Assembly: GCF_046156265.1 (NCBI RefSeq)
Contig: NZ_JAWDIR010000045.1
Coordinates: forward strand, 62,001-126,000
Source: CAMDHY01 sp046156265
GTDB taxonomy: Bacteria > Pseudomonadota > Alphaproteobacteria > Rhizobiales > Segnochrobactraceae
DNA length: 64,000 nucleotides
Direction of reading: 5' to 3'
Position numbers and translations under genes: made by a program
The notes under the pieces: generated by a model
The model's database searches: none
What the model saw: the letters and a program-made list of their open reading frames with translations, nothing else
What the model was told of the DNA's origin: nothing
Shown: positions 26,831-35,628 of the stretch, piece after piece
How positions within the stretch are numbered: position 1 is the first letter of the stretch
How the letters are laid out: every line of letters starts with the position of its first letter

Positions 26831-28006
26831 TCAAGTCAGCGGCGGCGCCTCGACGCTCGAGAGATAGGAGGCCGACCGCATCTCGTAGAGGCGCGAGGCG
26901 GTGCGCTGGAACTCGAACGCCTCGGTGCCCTGATCGGCCAGATAGAGCCCGACCGGATCGGCCGCCGCGGTGACGATCAGGCGGACTCGCATGTCGTAAA
27001 GGGCATCGATCAGCGTGATGAAGCGCTTCGCCTCGTTGCGGTTGGACGCGTCGAGGATCGGCACGCCGGTGAGCACGAGCGTGTGGAACCGCTGCGCCAG
27101 GGCGATGTAGTCGTGCGGGCCGAGCGGCTGGCGGCAGAGGTCGTCGAAGGAGGCGCGGGCCACGCCGCCACTTGCCTCTGGGATAGTCACCGCCCGCCCG
27201 TCCACCGACAGCGTCGTTGGCGGCGCCGCGTCGGCACCGGTGAGAGCGCGGAACAGCCGCTTCTCGCCGGCCGTCGCGGGCGGCCCGAGCGGCGTGAAGT
27301 AGACGGGCAGGCCGGCGAGCTTGTCGAGCCGGTAGTCCTCCTGGGCGTCGAGACGGACGACGTCGACGCGGGTCTTGAGCAATTCGACGAAGCCAAGGAA
27401 GTGGCCACGGTTGATGCCGTCGCGATAGAGGTCGTCGGGCGCGACGTTTGAGGTGGCGACGAGGACGACGCCGAGTTCGAACAGGCGGGTGAACAGGCGG
27501 CCGAGCAGCATGGCGTCGGCGATGTCGGTGACGGAGAACTCGTCGAAGCAGAGGAGCCGCGCCTTGGCGGCGAGCGCCTCCGCCACCGGCGGGATCGGGT
27601 CGTCGCCGCGCAGCCGCCCGTCGGCGATGGCACGCCGCGTCTCGCCGATGCGCACGTGCACGTCCTGCATGAAGACGTGGAAATGCGCCCGCCGCTTGCG
27701 CGGCTCGGCGACGGTGGCGAAGAACATGTCCATCAGCATCGTCTTGCCGCGGCCGACGTCGCCATAGACGTAGAGGCCGCGGACGGGCTCCGGTTCGCTG
27801 CGCCCGGCGCCGAACAGCCAGCCGAGACGACGCTTCGGCGCCGGCGGCGGCGTCTCGGCGAGGCGTGCGGCGAGGTCGTCGAGGCGGCGCACGACGTCGC
27901 GCTGCGCTTCGTCCGGCACGATCTCGCCCGCCGCGACACGCCGGGCGTAGAGCGCGCTAACGCTTTCGGCCGACGCGGCGGCCTCGCCTTCTGGGCGCTC
28001 GGTCAT
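26831..28006 (-). CDS. zapE: cell division protein ZapE (AFG1-type ATPase)
   Basis: The 391-residue P-loop ATPase has Walker A GDVGRGKTMLMD (about residues 82-93), Walker B LLCFDEFSVTD and the AFG1 family segments FHVFMQDVH and YFTPLGP. In E. coli ZapE associates with the Z-ring and affects FtsZ bundling; mitochondrial relatives act in protein quality control. Position next to mdh is common in Rhizobiales. The N-terminal 75 residues are less conserved (ERPEGEAAASAE...). Confidence 0.94.
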   Translation of the reverse strand: MTERPEGEAAASAESVSALYARRVAAGEIVPDEAQRDVVRRLDDLAARLAETPPPAPKRRLGWLFGAGRSEPEPVRGLYVYGDVGRGKTMLMDMFFATVAEPRKRRAHFHVFMQDVHVRIGETRRAIADGRLRGDDPIPPVAEALAAKARLLCFDEFSVTDIADAMLLGRLFTRLFELGVVLVATSNVAPDDLYRDGINRGHFLGFVELLKTRVDVVRLDAQEDYRLDKLAGLPVYFTPLGPPATAGEKRLFRALTGADAAPPTTLSVDGRAVTIPEASGGVARASFDDLCRQPLGPHDYIALAQRFHTLVLTGVPILDASNRNEAKRFITLIDALYDMRVRLIVTAAADPVGLYLADQGTEAFEFQRTASRLYEMRSASYLSSVEAPPLT

Positions 28007-28090
28007 GGGAAAGGTCGTGTCCGGTCGGCGTGGCGGAAGCCGCCCGGCGGGCGGCGTGCGCCGCCTCGTCTAGGAGAGAGCGCCCCCGCA

Positions 28091-28143
28091 GGCAAGCCAC
28101 CGGCGCCCCCGCGGGACCGCGGCGGCAAGCCGCCGGCGCCCCC
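28091..28143. repeat. two-copy 33-bp-spaced direct repeat
   Basis: The 20-bp unit starting GGCAAGCC at 28091-28110 recurs at 28124-28143 with one mismatch, a period of 33 bp. It lies in the 228-bp gap between the divergent zapE and enoyl-CoA hydratase genes. It is very GC-rich and could be a slippage product or a binding-site pair. Confidence 0.6.
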
Positions 28144-28234
28144 ACGCACCCCCCGAGGCCGACCGGATTGCCTGTCCCGGCCGCGTCGGCTACCCCTGCC
28201 AGCACCCGAGGCGATCCGGAAAGGCTGAACAGGC

Positions 28235-29008
28235 ATGTCCTACGACTGCATCATCGTGGAGACCCGCGGGCGCGTCGGTCTGATCACCCTGCATCGGCCG
28301 GCGGCGCTCAATGCCCTCTCCTCCCCGCTGATAGCGGAAGTGCTGCGGGCCCTCGCTGGCTTCGACGCCGATGACGGCATCGGCGCCATCGTGCTGACCG
28401 GCTCCGAAAAGGCCTTCGCCGCCGGCGCCGACATCAAGGAGATGGCCGACCTCGATTACATCTCCGCCTACAGGGGCAACTTCATCGCCCCCTGGGACCA
28501 GGTGGCGGAGACGCGCAAGCCGCTGATCGCGGCGGTCGCCGGCTATGCCCTCGGCGGCGGCTGCGAGCTCGCGATGATGTGCGACTTCATCATCGCCGCC
28601 GACAACGCCAAGTTCGGCCAGCCGGAGATCAAGCTCGGCGTGATGCCCGGCGCCGGCGGCACGCAGCGCCTGACGCGCTTCGTCGGCAAGTCGAAGGCGA
28701 TGGAGATGTGCCTGACCGGCCGCACGATGGACGCCGCCGAGGCGGAGCGGTCGGGCCTCGTCTCGCGAGTCGTGCCGCTCGCGAGCCTGCTCGACGACGC
28801 CATCGCAACCGCCGCGAAGATCGCCGACCTGTCGATGCCGATCGTCATGATGGCGAAGGAGAGCGTCAACCGCGCCTACGAGACGACGCTCTCCGAAGGC
28901 CTGCGCTTCGAGCGGCGGCTGTTCCACTCGATGTTCTCGACGGAAGACCAGAAGGAAGGCATGGCCGCCTTCACCGAGAAGCGCACGCCGCAGTTCAAGA
29001 ACCGCTGA
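28235..29008 (+). CDS. enoyl-CoA hydratase
   Basis: The 257-residue crotonase-family enzyme hydrates 2-trans-enoyl-CoA in fatty-acid beta-oxidation. The two catalytic glutamates align as Glu111 (GGGCELAMM) and Glu131 (FGQPEIKLG). The oxyanion-hole segment FAAGADIKEM and the GVMPGAGGTQRL loop are intact, and it ends with FTEKRTPQFKNR as in mitochondrial-type short-chain hydratases. It stands alone, convergent with the flavin monooxygenase gene. Confidence 0.94.
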   Translation: MSYDCIIVETRGRVGLITLHRPAALNALSSPLIAEVLRALAGFDADDGIGAIVLTGSEKAFAAGADIKEMADLDYISAYRGNFIAPWDQVAETRKPLIAAVAGYALGGGCELAMMCDFIIAADNAKFGQPEIKLGVMPGAGGTQRLTRFVGKSKAMEMCLTGRTMDAAEAERSGLVSRVVPLASLLDDAIATAAKIADLSMPIVMMAKESVNRAYETTLSEGLRFERRLFHSMFSTEDQKEGMAAFTEKRTPQFKNR

Positions 29009-29028
29009 GGGACGGCGGTCGACGGACA

Positions 29029-29050
29029 CCCGCGCCTCGTCTGGCGCGGG
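29029..29050. terminator. hairpin between convergent genes
   Basis: A perfect 8-bp stem CCCGCGCC / GGCGCGGG with a 6-nt loop separates the enoyl-CoA hydratase from the convergent monooxygenase gene. It has no T-run on either side, so termination is uncertain. Confidence 0.4.
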
Positions 29051-29065
29051 CAGGCGCTTCCCGGC

Positions 29066-30670
29066 TCAAGTCGGCGTGAGCACTCCCGACAGGTAGGCCG
29101 TCACCGCCTCGACCGACCACGGCCGGCCCTGCCAGCCGATGTAGCCGTCCGGCCGCACCAGCACGGCCGTGCCGGGCGTCGGTGCGTAGGCGGCCGCGAA
29201 CTGCTCGGCCGCGTCGCGGTAGACCGCCACGCCGGGGATGTCACGCACCGTGACGGCGGGTCCGGCGATCGCAACGCACCGCACCTCGCCGCCGAACGCC
29301 GTCCGCAACTGCGCGGCGCCTTCCTGCAGCGCGGCCGCGTCGGCGTCGTCGGCGAGCCAGGCCAGAAGCACGAACTCGGGCCCGCGCAAGACGTCGGCGA
29401 GGCGCACCGGGAAGCCGACGTGGGTGCGCTCGAGACCCTCGGCCGGCGGCGCGCGATCGCCCGCCCGCGGCGCAATTTCGGGAACAGCCTCCACGAGCGT
29501 CTCGGCGGCGAGCGGGCCATCGCGGTAGCTGACGAGAAGTTGCGTGTCGGCCAGACGATGCGGCTTCTCCCCGCCGGGCCGGCCGAGGTTGGTGCTGGCG
29601 GCCACCGTGCGGGCGATGACGTCCGCCCCGACCGGCCGGCGCTCGGCCTCGTAGGTGTCGAGCAGCGTGGCCGGGGCACGGCCGCGCACCACGCGGGCGA
29701 GCTTCCAGGCGAGGTTGAAGGCGTCCTGGATGCCGGTGTTCATGCCCTGGCCGCCGGTCGGCGGATGAACGTGGGCAGCGTCGCCAGCAAGGAAGACACG
29801 GCCGTCTCGGTAGCGGGCCGCGAGCCGCATCGAGATGCGGAAGAACGACGACCACGAGAGGTCCGACAGCGCCACCGGCGTCGGCACGACCCGGTCGGCG
29901 ACCGCCTGCAGTTCGTCGAGCGACGGCCCCGGCCGATCGGTCTGCAGGCCGTGGCCGCTCGCCGGCGGCCCGCCCATCTCGACCGAGGCGAGCGAGGAGA
30001 CGCGGTAACGGCCGGGCTCGGGCAGCGGGATGGCGATGAACATGTCCGGCGCGTCGTTCTCGCGCAGCTTCATCGCCCGGAGTGCCATGCCGCGGGGCAG
30101 GTCGGCGTCGAGCGTCACCTCGCCGAGCATGAAGCCCATCTCGAAGGCCTCGCCCTCGAAGGCGATGCCGAGCGCATGCCGCACGGCGCTGTGGGCGCCG
30201 TCGCAGCCGACGACAGTGGCGAAGCGGGCGGCCTCCTGCCGGCCGCCGGGATGATCGAGGACGACTGCGACGGCGTTCTCGTCCTGTGTCAGCGTGGCGA
30301 GCGCGGTCCCCCGCTCCACCGTGACGCCGAAGCTCGCCAGGTGCTCGGTGAGAATGCGCTCCGTCTCGCTCTGGCGGATCCCGAGCTCGCCATAGGGCAG
30401 GTCAGAGAGGTCGATGGCGATGTCGCGGGGCGGATGGCCGTCGACCATCAGCCGCAGCCCCTCGAGCCACAGCCCGGCGTCGATGAAGCGGCGGGCAATG
30501 CCCATGGCGTCGAACACCTCGAGGGTGCGCGGGGTGACGCCGATCGCCCGGCACCAGGGCAGCGGCGCGGCGAGCTTGTCGACGATGCGGGGGCGCACGC
30601 CGTGGCGCGCGAGCTCCGCCGCCATCGTCAGCCCGACCGGGCCGGCACCCACCACCAGAACCTCGGTCAT
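29066..30670 (-). CDS. FAD-dependent aromatic-type monooxygenase
   Basis: The 534-residue protein belongs to the class A flavin hydroxylases (PheA/TfdB/MhpA type, FAD_binding_3). It has GxGxxG in VLVVGAGPVGLTM (residues 4-16), the DG motif in VGCDGAHSAVRHALG, and the FAD-ribityl motif VFLAGDAAHVHPPTGGQGMN. A C-terminal thioredoxin-like region (about 400-534) is typical of the phenol-hydroxylase group. The substrate cannot be told; a phenolic compound or polyketide is usual. GGGAGGGG lies just upstream of the ATG. It occupies the place after trmD where rplS is normally found. Confidence 0.9.
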   Translation of the reverse strand: MTEVLVVGAGPVGLTMAAELARHGVRPRIVDKLAAPLPWCRAIGVTPRTLEVFDAMGIARRFIDAGLWLEGLRLMVDGHPPRDIAIDLSDLPYGELGIRQSETERILTEHLASFGVTVERGTALATLTQDENAVAVVLDHPGGRQEAARFATVVGCDGAHSAVRHALGIAFEGEAFEMGFMLGEVTLDADLPRGMALRAMKLRENDAPDMFIAIPLPEPGRYRVSSLASVEMGGPPASGHGLQTDRPGPSLDELQAVADRVVPTPVALSDLSWSSFFRISMRLAARYRDGRVFLAGDAAHVHPPTGGQGMNTGIQDAFNLAWKLARVVRGRAPATLLDTYEAERRPVGADVIARTVAASTNLGRPGGEKPHRLADTQLLVSYRDGPLAAETLVEAVPEIAPRAGDRAPPAEGLERTHVGFPVRLADVLRGPEFVLLAWLADDADAAALQEGAAQLRTAFGGEVRCVAIAGPAVTVRDIPGVAVYRDAAEQFAAAYAPTPGTAVLVRPDGYIGWQGRPWSVEAVTAYLSGVLTPT

Positions 30671-30722
30671 GACGCCCCTCCCCCGCTTTTTGTCGTTCCG
30701 GCGGCGGACGCTCGCCGCCGGC

Positions 30723-31421
30723 TCAGTCCTCGCCTTTGAGCTTCCGCCACAGGTCGGGCCGCCGCGCCTGCGTCAGCGCCTCCGCCTGCTCGCGCCGCCA
30801 GCGGGCGATGCGAGCATGATCGCCCGACACCAGCACATCGGGAACGGCGCGGCCTTCCCACACCGCCGGCCGCGTGTAGTGCGGATATTCGAGCAAGCCG
30901 TGGGAGAAGCTCTCGTCCTCGCCGGACGCCTCCTTGCCCATCACGCCGGGCAGCAGGCGCACGGCCGCGTCGAGGACCACCATCGCGGCGAGCTCGCCGC
31001 CCGACAGCACATAGTCGCCGATCGACACCTCCTCGAGGCCGCGGCCGTCGATGACGCGCTGGTCGACCCCCTCGAAGCGGCCACAGACGACGAGCGCGCC
31101 AGGGCCAGCCGCAAGGGCGCGGACGCGCGCCTGGTCGAGCGGCGCGCCGCGCGGGCTCATCAGCAGGCGCGGGCGCAGATCATCGGCCGGCGCGGCGGCG
31201 TCGATCGCCGCGGCCAACACGTCCGCTTTCAGCACCATGCCGAGGCCGCCGCCGGAGGGAGTGTCGTCGACGGTGCGGTGGCGGTCGGTGGCGACCGCGC
31301 GGATGTCGCGCACGTCGAGCGACCACAGGCCCCGCTCGAGCGCCCGGCCGGCGAGGCTCGCGCCGAGCGGGCCGGGAAACATCTCCGGATAGAGCGTCAG
31401 GACGGTGGCGGCGAAGCTCAC
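30723..31421 (-). CDS. trmD: tRNA (guanine-N1)-methyltransferase
   Basis: The 232-residue SPOUT-class enzyme methylates G37 of tRNAs that read CNN codons, preventing frameshifting. It has the knot motifs LLMSPRGAPLDQARV, YVLSGGELAAMVVLDA and RLLPGVMG, and the HYTRPAVWEGRAVPDVLVSGDH segment. It starts at a GTG overlapping the rimM stop by 4 bp (GTGA), so translation is coupled to rimM. Confidence 0.97.
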   Translation of the reverse strand: MSFAATVLTLYPEMFPGPLGASLAGRALERGLWSLDVRDIRAVATDRHRTVDDTPSGGGLGMVLKADVLAAAIDAAAPADDLRPRLLMSPRGAPLDQARVRALAAGPGALVVCGRFEGVDQRVIDGRGLEEVSIGDYVLSGGELAAMVVLDAAVRLLPGVMGKEASGEDESFSHGLLEYPHYTRPAVWEGRAVPDVLVSGDHARIARWRREQAEALTQARRPDLWRKLKGED

Positions 31422-32044
31422 GGCCGGGCCGCCGGCGCGGCGTCGTCCTCGCCGGCGGGATCATCCTCCGGATCGTCACCCGGCTCCCCGTCCGGCCCCT
31501 GGCCCGGTGGCGGCGCCTCGTCGTCGAGGAGGCCGGCCGGCGGATCGACGACGACGCGGCCGCCGGCGATGTCGACGACCGGCACCGCGGCGCGCGTGAA
31601 CGGCAAGAGCAGCGTCGGCCCGCGCGGCGGGGCGATCTCCAGGAGTTCGCCGGCGCCATAGTCGGGCACGGCGACGACGGTGCCGAGCGGCGTACCGTCG
31701 GTCGTCTCCACCGCTAGGCCGATGAGGTCGGCCTGGTAGAAGGTATCGTCGTCCTCGGGCGGCGGCAGCCGGTCACGGTCGACATAGAGATCAATGCCGG
31801 TCAGCGCCTCGGCCGCGTTGCGGTCGGCGACGCCGTCGAGGCGGCCGACGAGGCGGCCGCCCACCATCTTCAGGGACCGGATGCGGAAGCTGCGGCCGTC
31901 GGAGGTCGCGAGCGCGCCGTAGCCGATCAGCGCCTGCGGGTCGTCCCCGAAGGCGTTGACGCGGATCTCGCCCCGCACCCCATGCGCCGCACCGAGGCGC
32001 GCGACGAGCAGGCGGCGCCCCGCCGTGGCGCCGGCTCCGCTCAT
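31418..32044 (-). CDS. rimM: ribosome maturation factor RimM
   Basis: The 208-residue 30S maturation factor has the N-terminal RimM barrel (LLVARLGAAHGVRGEIRV) followed by a PRC-barrel domain (YQADLIGLAVETTDGTPLGTV through VPVVDIAGGRVVVDPP). It acts on S19 and the 16S head. A disordered acidic/proline C-terminal tail (DGEPGDDPEDDPAGEDD) of about 35 residues is longer than usual. The ATG at 32044 overlaps the rpsP stop by 4 bp (ATGA). Confidence 0.95.
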   Translation of the reverse strand: MSGAGATAGRRLLVARLGAAHGVRGEIRVNAFGDDPQALIGYGALATSDGRSFRIRSLKMVGGRLVGRLDGVADRNAAEALTGIDLYVDRDRLPPPEDDDTFYQADLIGLAVETTDGTPLGTVVAVPDYGAGELLEIAPPRGPTLLLPFTRAAVPVVDIAGGRVVVDPPAGLLDDEAPPPGQGPDGEPGDDPEDDPAGEDDAAPAARP

Positions 32045-32394
32045 TCGGCGGTGGCGGACTCGGCGGCCTTGGCGCGGGCCTCGGCGCGCTCCTTGGCCTT
32101 GGCGCCCGGCTCGGCCTTCTTCGGGTTGTTGCGGGCTTCGCGCTTGGCGAGGCCGGCGGCGTCGAGGAAGCGCAGCACGCGGTCGGTCGGCTGGGCACCC
32201 TGGGAGAGCCAATGCTCGATGCGCTCGTTGACGAGCGTCACGCGCTTCGGGTCGTCCTTGCCGAGCAGCGGGTCGAAAGTGCCGACGCGCTCGATGAAGC
32301 GGCCGTCGCGCGGGCTGCGGGCATCGGCGATGACGATGCGGTAGTAGGGACGCTTCTTGGCGCCGCCGCGGGCGAGCCGGATCTTCAAGGACAT
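32041..32394 (-). CDS. rpsP: 30S ribosomal protein bS16
   Basis: The 117-residue protein starts MSLKIRLARGGAKKRPYYRIV, the bS16 signature, and continues with FIERVGTFDPLL. The C-terminal 35 residues form an Ala/Lys/Glu-rich helix (KKAEPGAKAKERAEARAKA) absent from the 82-residue E. coli protein but common in alphaproteobacteria. GGAG precedes the ATG. It is 75 bp downstream of ffh. Confidence 0.97.
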   Translation of the reverse strand: MSLKIRLARGGAKKRPYYRIVIADARSPRDGRFIERVGTFDPLLGKDDPKRVTLVNERIEHWLSQGAQPTDRVLRFLDAAGLAKREARNNPKKAEPGAKAKERAEARAKAAESATAE

Positions 32395-32469
32395 CGTGTT
32401 CTCCTGGTCGTCAGTTCGTGTGGTTTGTCGGTTCGTCGGGACTGCAGAAAACGTGAGAGCGCGGGCCGG

Positions 32470-34005
32470 CTACTTCTTGCGGCCGATGCCGGGGAAGCCG
32501 CCGAGGCCGGGCATCTTCGCCCCGCCCATGCCGGGCAGGCCGGGAATGCCGCCGGGGAGGCCCTTCATCAGGCCGGGCGGCAGGCCGCCGGGCATGCCAC
32601 CGGGAAGCCCGCCGGGCAGCTGGCCGGACTTCGCCAGCTTCTCGAGCTCGGCCGGGTCGATCTTGGGTGCGCCGCCGCCCATCAGGCCGCCGAACAGGCC
32701 GCCCTTCCGCTTGCCCATGGCCTTCATCATGTCGGCCATCTGGCGGTGCATCTTGAGGAGCTTGTTGACGTCCTCGACGCGGGTGCCGGACCCGGTGGCG
32801 ATGCGGCGCTTGCGGCTCGCCTTCAGGAGGTCGGGCTTGCGGCGCTCGGCCGGGGTCATCGACGAGACGATGGCGATCTGCCGGCCGATCATCTTGTCGT
32901 CGAAGCCGGCGGCGGCGAGCTGGCCCTTCATCTTGCCGACACCCGGCATCATGCCGAGCAGGCCCGACATGCCGCCCATGTTCTTCATCTGGCGCAGCTG
33001 CTCGGCGAGATCGTCGAGGTCGAACTCGCCCTTCTGCATGCGGGCGGCGGCCTTGGCCGCCTTCTCCGCGTCGATCGTCTCGGCCGCCTTCTCGACGAGG
33101 GCGACGATGTCGCCCATGCCGAGGATGCGGCCGGCGACGCGCTGCGGGTCGAAGTCCTCGAGCGCATCGGACTTCTCGCCGACGCCGAGGAGCTTGATCG
33201 GCTTGCCGGTGACGGCGCGCATCGACAGCGCCGCGCCGCCGCGGCCGTCGCCGTCGACGCGGGTGAGCACGATGCCGGTGACGCCGACGCGCTCGTCGAA
33301 GGTGCGGGCGACGGTGACGGCGTCCTGGCCGGTGAGGCTGTCGGCGACGAGCAGGATCTCGTGCGGGCGGGCGATCCGCTTGATCTCCGCCATCTCGTGC
33401 ATCAGCGGCTCGTCGACGTGGAGCCGGCCGGCGGTGTCGAGGATGACGACGTCGTAGCCGCCGAGGCGGGCGGCGTTCATCGCCCGCTCGGCGATCTGGG
33501 TCGGCGTCTGGCCGGCGACGATCGGCAGCGTGGCGACGCCGTTCTGCTCGCCGAGCACGCGCAGCTGCTCCTGCGCGGCCGGACGGCGCACGTCGAGCGA
33601 GGCCATCAGCACCTTGCGCTTGTCGCGCGTCTGCAGGCGCCGGGCGATCTTGGCGGTGGTCGTCGTCTTGCCGGAGCCCTGCAGGCCGACCATCATGATC
33701 GGCACCGGGGCGGCGGCGTGCAGGTCGATCGGCGCGGCCTCGCTGCCGAGCATCTCGACGAGCTGGTCGTGGACGATCTTGACGACCATCTGGCCGGGGG
33801 TGACGGACTTCACCACCTCCTGGCCGATGGCACGCGCACGCACCTTGTCGACGAACGAGCGCACGACATCGAGCGCCACGTCCGCCTCGATCAGCGCACG
33901 GCGCACCTCGCGCAGAGCGAGATCGACATCGGCCTCCGACAGCGCGCCGCGCCGCGTCAGCTTGTCGAATATGCCGCCGAGGCGGTCGGACAGGCTCTCG
34001 AACAT
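32470..34005 (-). CDS. ffh: signal recognition particle protein Ffh
   Basis: The 511-residue SRP54 GTPase has an N-domain (1-85), a G-domain with GLQGSGKTTTTAKIA, DVRRPAAQEQL, DTAGRLHVD and TRVDGDGRGG, and a methionine-rich M-domain (about 320-440) that binds 4.5S RNA and signal peptides. The last 70 residues are Gly/Met/Pro-rich (GGLPGGMPGG units), longer than in E. coli. The start is the ATG at 34005 (MFESLSDRLGGIF); the open frame upstream lacks coding character. It directs nascent membrane proteins to SecY. Confidence 0.97.
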   Translation of the reverse strand: MFESLSDRLGGIFDKLTRRGALSEADVDLALREVRRALIEADVALDVVRSFVDKVRARAIGQEVVKSVTPGQMVVKIVHDQLVEMLGSEAAPIDLHAAAPVPIMMVGLQGSGKTTTTAKIARRLQTRDKRKVLMASLDVRRPAAQEQLRVLGEQNGVATLPIVAGQTPTQIAERAMNAARLGGYDVVILDTAGRLHVDEPLMHEMAEIKRIARPHEILLVADSLTGQDAVTVARTFDERVGVTGIVLTRVDGDGRGGAALSMRAVTGKPIKLLGVGEKSDALEDFDPQRVAGRILGMGDIVALVEKAAETIDAEKAAKAAARMQKGEFDLDDLAEQLRQMKNMGGMSGLLGMMPGVGKMKGQLAAAGFDDKMIGRQIAIVSSMTPAERRKPDLLKASRKRRIATGSGTRVEDVNKLLKMHRQMADMMKAMGKRKGGLFGGLMGGGAPKIDPAELEKLAKSGQLPGGLPGGMPGGLPPGLMKGLPGGIPGLPGMGGAKMPGLGGFPGIGRKK

Positions 34006-34307
34006 GCCGTCTCCGTGGGTCGGACGGGGGACCGTCCGCTCGCGAGGTCGGGCCGGACCGCCAACGCAAAACGCACCCGCGGGCGAAAATCGCTGGCGGG
34101 TGGGGACCTCCGGGATCAAGTCCCGGTCGGTGTCTCGGCGTCGGCAGAAGCCGGATGCGCGGTTTCTCTAGGCTTCAATCGCGGCGGGGTCAAGGCTGAC
34201 GGTGTCCGGCGGCAGGTTCCCTCTGGCGCGACCACCCGCTCAAAGGTTGTCATGGCGTCCCGAAAAGGGTTCATGTGCGGCATTCGCGCCTCGCACAGGG
34301 AAGCCGC
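34006..34307. other. divergent intergenic region ffh / cyclopropane synthase-like gene
   Basis: The 302-bp gap holds the ffh promoter (34166-34194) and the long ffh leader, which contains a 6-bp inverted repeat CCGGGA / TCCCGG (34110-34126). No small gene is supported. No convincing promoter for the rightward gene was found. Confidence 0.5.
34166..34194 (-). promoter_or_regulatory. ffh-rpsP-rimM-trmD promoter
   Basis: On the minus strand CTTGAC (34189-34194) and CTAGAG (34166-34171) are exactly 17 bp apart, a good alphaproteobacterial sigma70 promoter. The transcript would have a leader of about 150 nt before ffh. Confidence 0.75.
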
Positions 34308-35618
34308 ATGACCGTCACCGCCGCCGAGCGCCGGCTCGATCGCGCCCGCGAGGCCCTCAAGCACCTGCACGAGGCGCTGGCGCTCGATTTCGCGGTCGAG
34401 CTCTGGGACGGCTCGCGCGTGCCGGCCGACGCGCCCGCCGACGGCCTGCGCATCACGATCGCCGACGAGGCGGCGATGCCGGCCCTGATCCGCCGGCCGT
34501 CGCTCGCCACGCTCATCGACCTCTATGTGCGCGGCGCCGTCGACATCCGCGGCGGCACGCTGTTCGAGTTCGCCGAGCGGCGGCCGAAGCTGCGCGGCTC
34601 CGACATCCGCCGGCGCGTGGACAAGCCGCTGCTCATCCGCACGCTGCTGCCGTTCGCGTTCTCCTCGGCAGTGTCGTCGCGCCCGGCCTTCGACGACGAG
34701 CTCGACGCCGGCGCCGCGGCTACCCGCGGCCGCGGCAGCGCACAGGCCGACATCGAGTTCCACTACGACGTCTCAAACCGCTTCTACGAGCTCTTCCTCG
34801 ACCCGGAGATGGTCTACAGCTGCGGCTACTTCACCGACTGGGGCAACGACATCGCCACGGCGCAGCGCGACAAGCTCGACATGATCTGTCGCAAGCTGCG
34901 CCTGAAGCCCGGCGACCGCTTCCTCGACGTCGGTTGCGGCTGGGGCGCGCTCGTCTGCCACGCCGCCACCTACTATGGCGTCACCGCCCACGGCGTGACG
35001 CTGTCGCCCGAGCAGCTCTCGCGCGCCAAGGAGCGCATCGCCGAGCGCGGCATCGAGGGGCGGGTGACGGTGGAACTCAAGGACTTCCGGGCGCTCGAGG
35101 GCCGCTTCGATAAGATCGCCTCGATCGGCATGTTCGAGCACGTCGGGCTCGGCAACCACGAGGCCTATTTCCAGGCGATCCGCCGGCTGCTGAACGACCG
35201 CGGGCTCTATCTGCACCACGCCATCACCCGCCGCGGCCGCGTCTCCGACCGCGCCTTCCGCCGCAAGCGGCCGGAATATGCGGCGATGACCCGCTACATC
35301 TTCCCCGGCGCCGAGCTCGACCACATCGGCATGACGGCGAAGAACCTCGAATCGCACGGCTTCGAGGTGCACGATGTCGAGGCCTGGCGCGAGCACTACG
35401 CCCGCACCACGGAACTGTGGGCCCGCCGGCTGATGGCGGAGCGCGAGGCGGCGATCGCCGAGGTGGGAGAGCGGCGCTTCCGGATGTGGGTGCTCTATCT
35501 CTCCGGCGTGTCGCTCGCCTTCGAGCGCGGCACCCTGCAGATCTTCCAGACGCTCTCGTCCAAGCGCGGCCGCGGCCCGTCCGGACTGCCGCCGACGCGG
35601 GCCGACCTCTACCGCTGA
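34308..35618 (+). CDS. cyclopropane-fatty-acyl-phospholipid synthase family protein
   Basis: The 436-residue SAM-dependent enzyme resembles Cfa: a lipid-binding N-terminal domain (about 1-145), the FHYDVSNRFYELFLD entry, Cys172 in MVYSCGYF, SAM motif FLDVGCGWGAL (205-215), Glu277 in IGMFEHVG, His303/304 in YLHHAI and the YARTTELW tail motif. These match the bicarbonate and catalytic residues of E. coli Cfa. It should add a methylene group to unsaturated phospholipid chains at the inner membrane. The ATG at 34308 follows CAGGGA. Hyphomicrobiales often have several cfa paralogues, so exact substrate is uncertain. Confidence 0.9.
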   Translation: MTVTAAERRLDRAREALKHLHEALALDFAVELWDGSRVPADAPADGLRITIADEAAMPALIRRPSLATLIDLYVRGAVDIRGGTLFEFAERRPKLRGSDIRRRVDKPLLIRTLLPFAFSSAVSSRPAFDDELDAGAAATRGRGSAQADIEFHYDVSNRFYELFLDPEMVYSCGYFTDWGNDIATAQRDKLDMICRKLRLKPGDRFLDVGCGWGALVCHAATYYGVTAHGVTLSPEQLSRAKERIAERGIEGRVTVELKDFRALEGRFDKIASIGMFEHVGLGNHEAYFQAIRRLLNDRGLYLHHAITRRGRVSDRAFRRKRPEYAAMTRYIFPGAELDHIGMTAKNLESHGFEVHDVEAWREHYARTTELWARRLMAEREAAIAEVGERRFRMWVLYLSGVSLAFERGTLQIFQTLSSKRGRGPSGLPPTRADLYR

Positions 35619-35628
35619 GGGAGACCCC

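Noticed and set aside
28091..28143. Possible CRISPR repeat pair
   Set aside because: Only two GC-rich units, a 13-bp spacer, no cas genes and no array.
34006..34307. 4.5S SRP RNA gene next to ffh
   Set aside because: No long self-complementary stretch with the conserved GGAA tetraloop region was found in the gap; only the promoter and a 6-bp stem.
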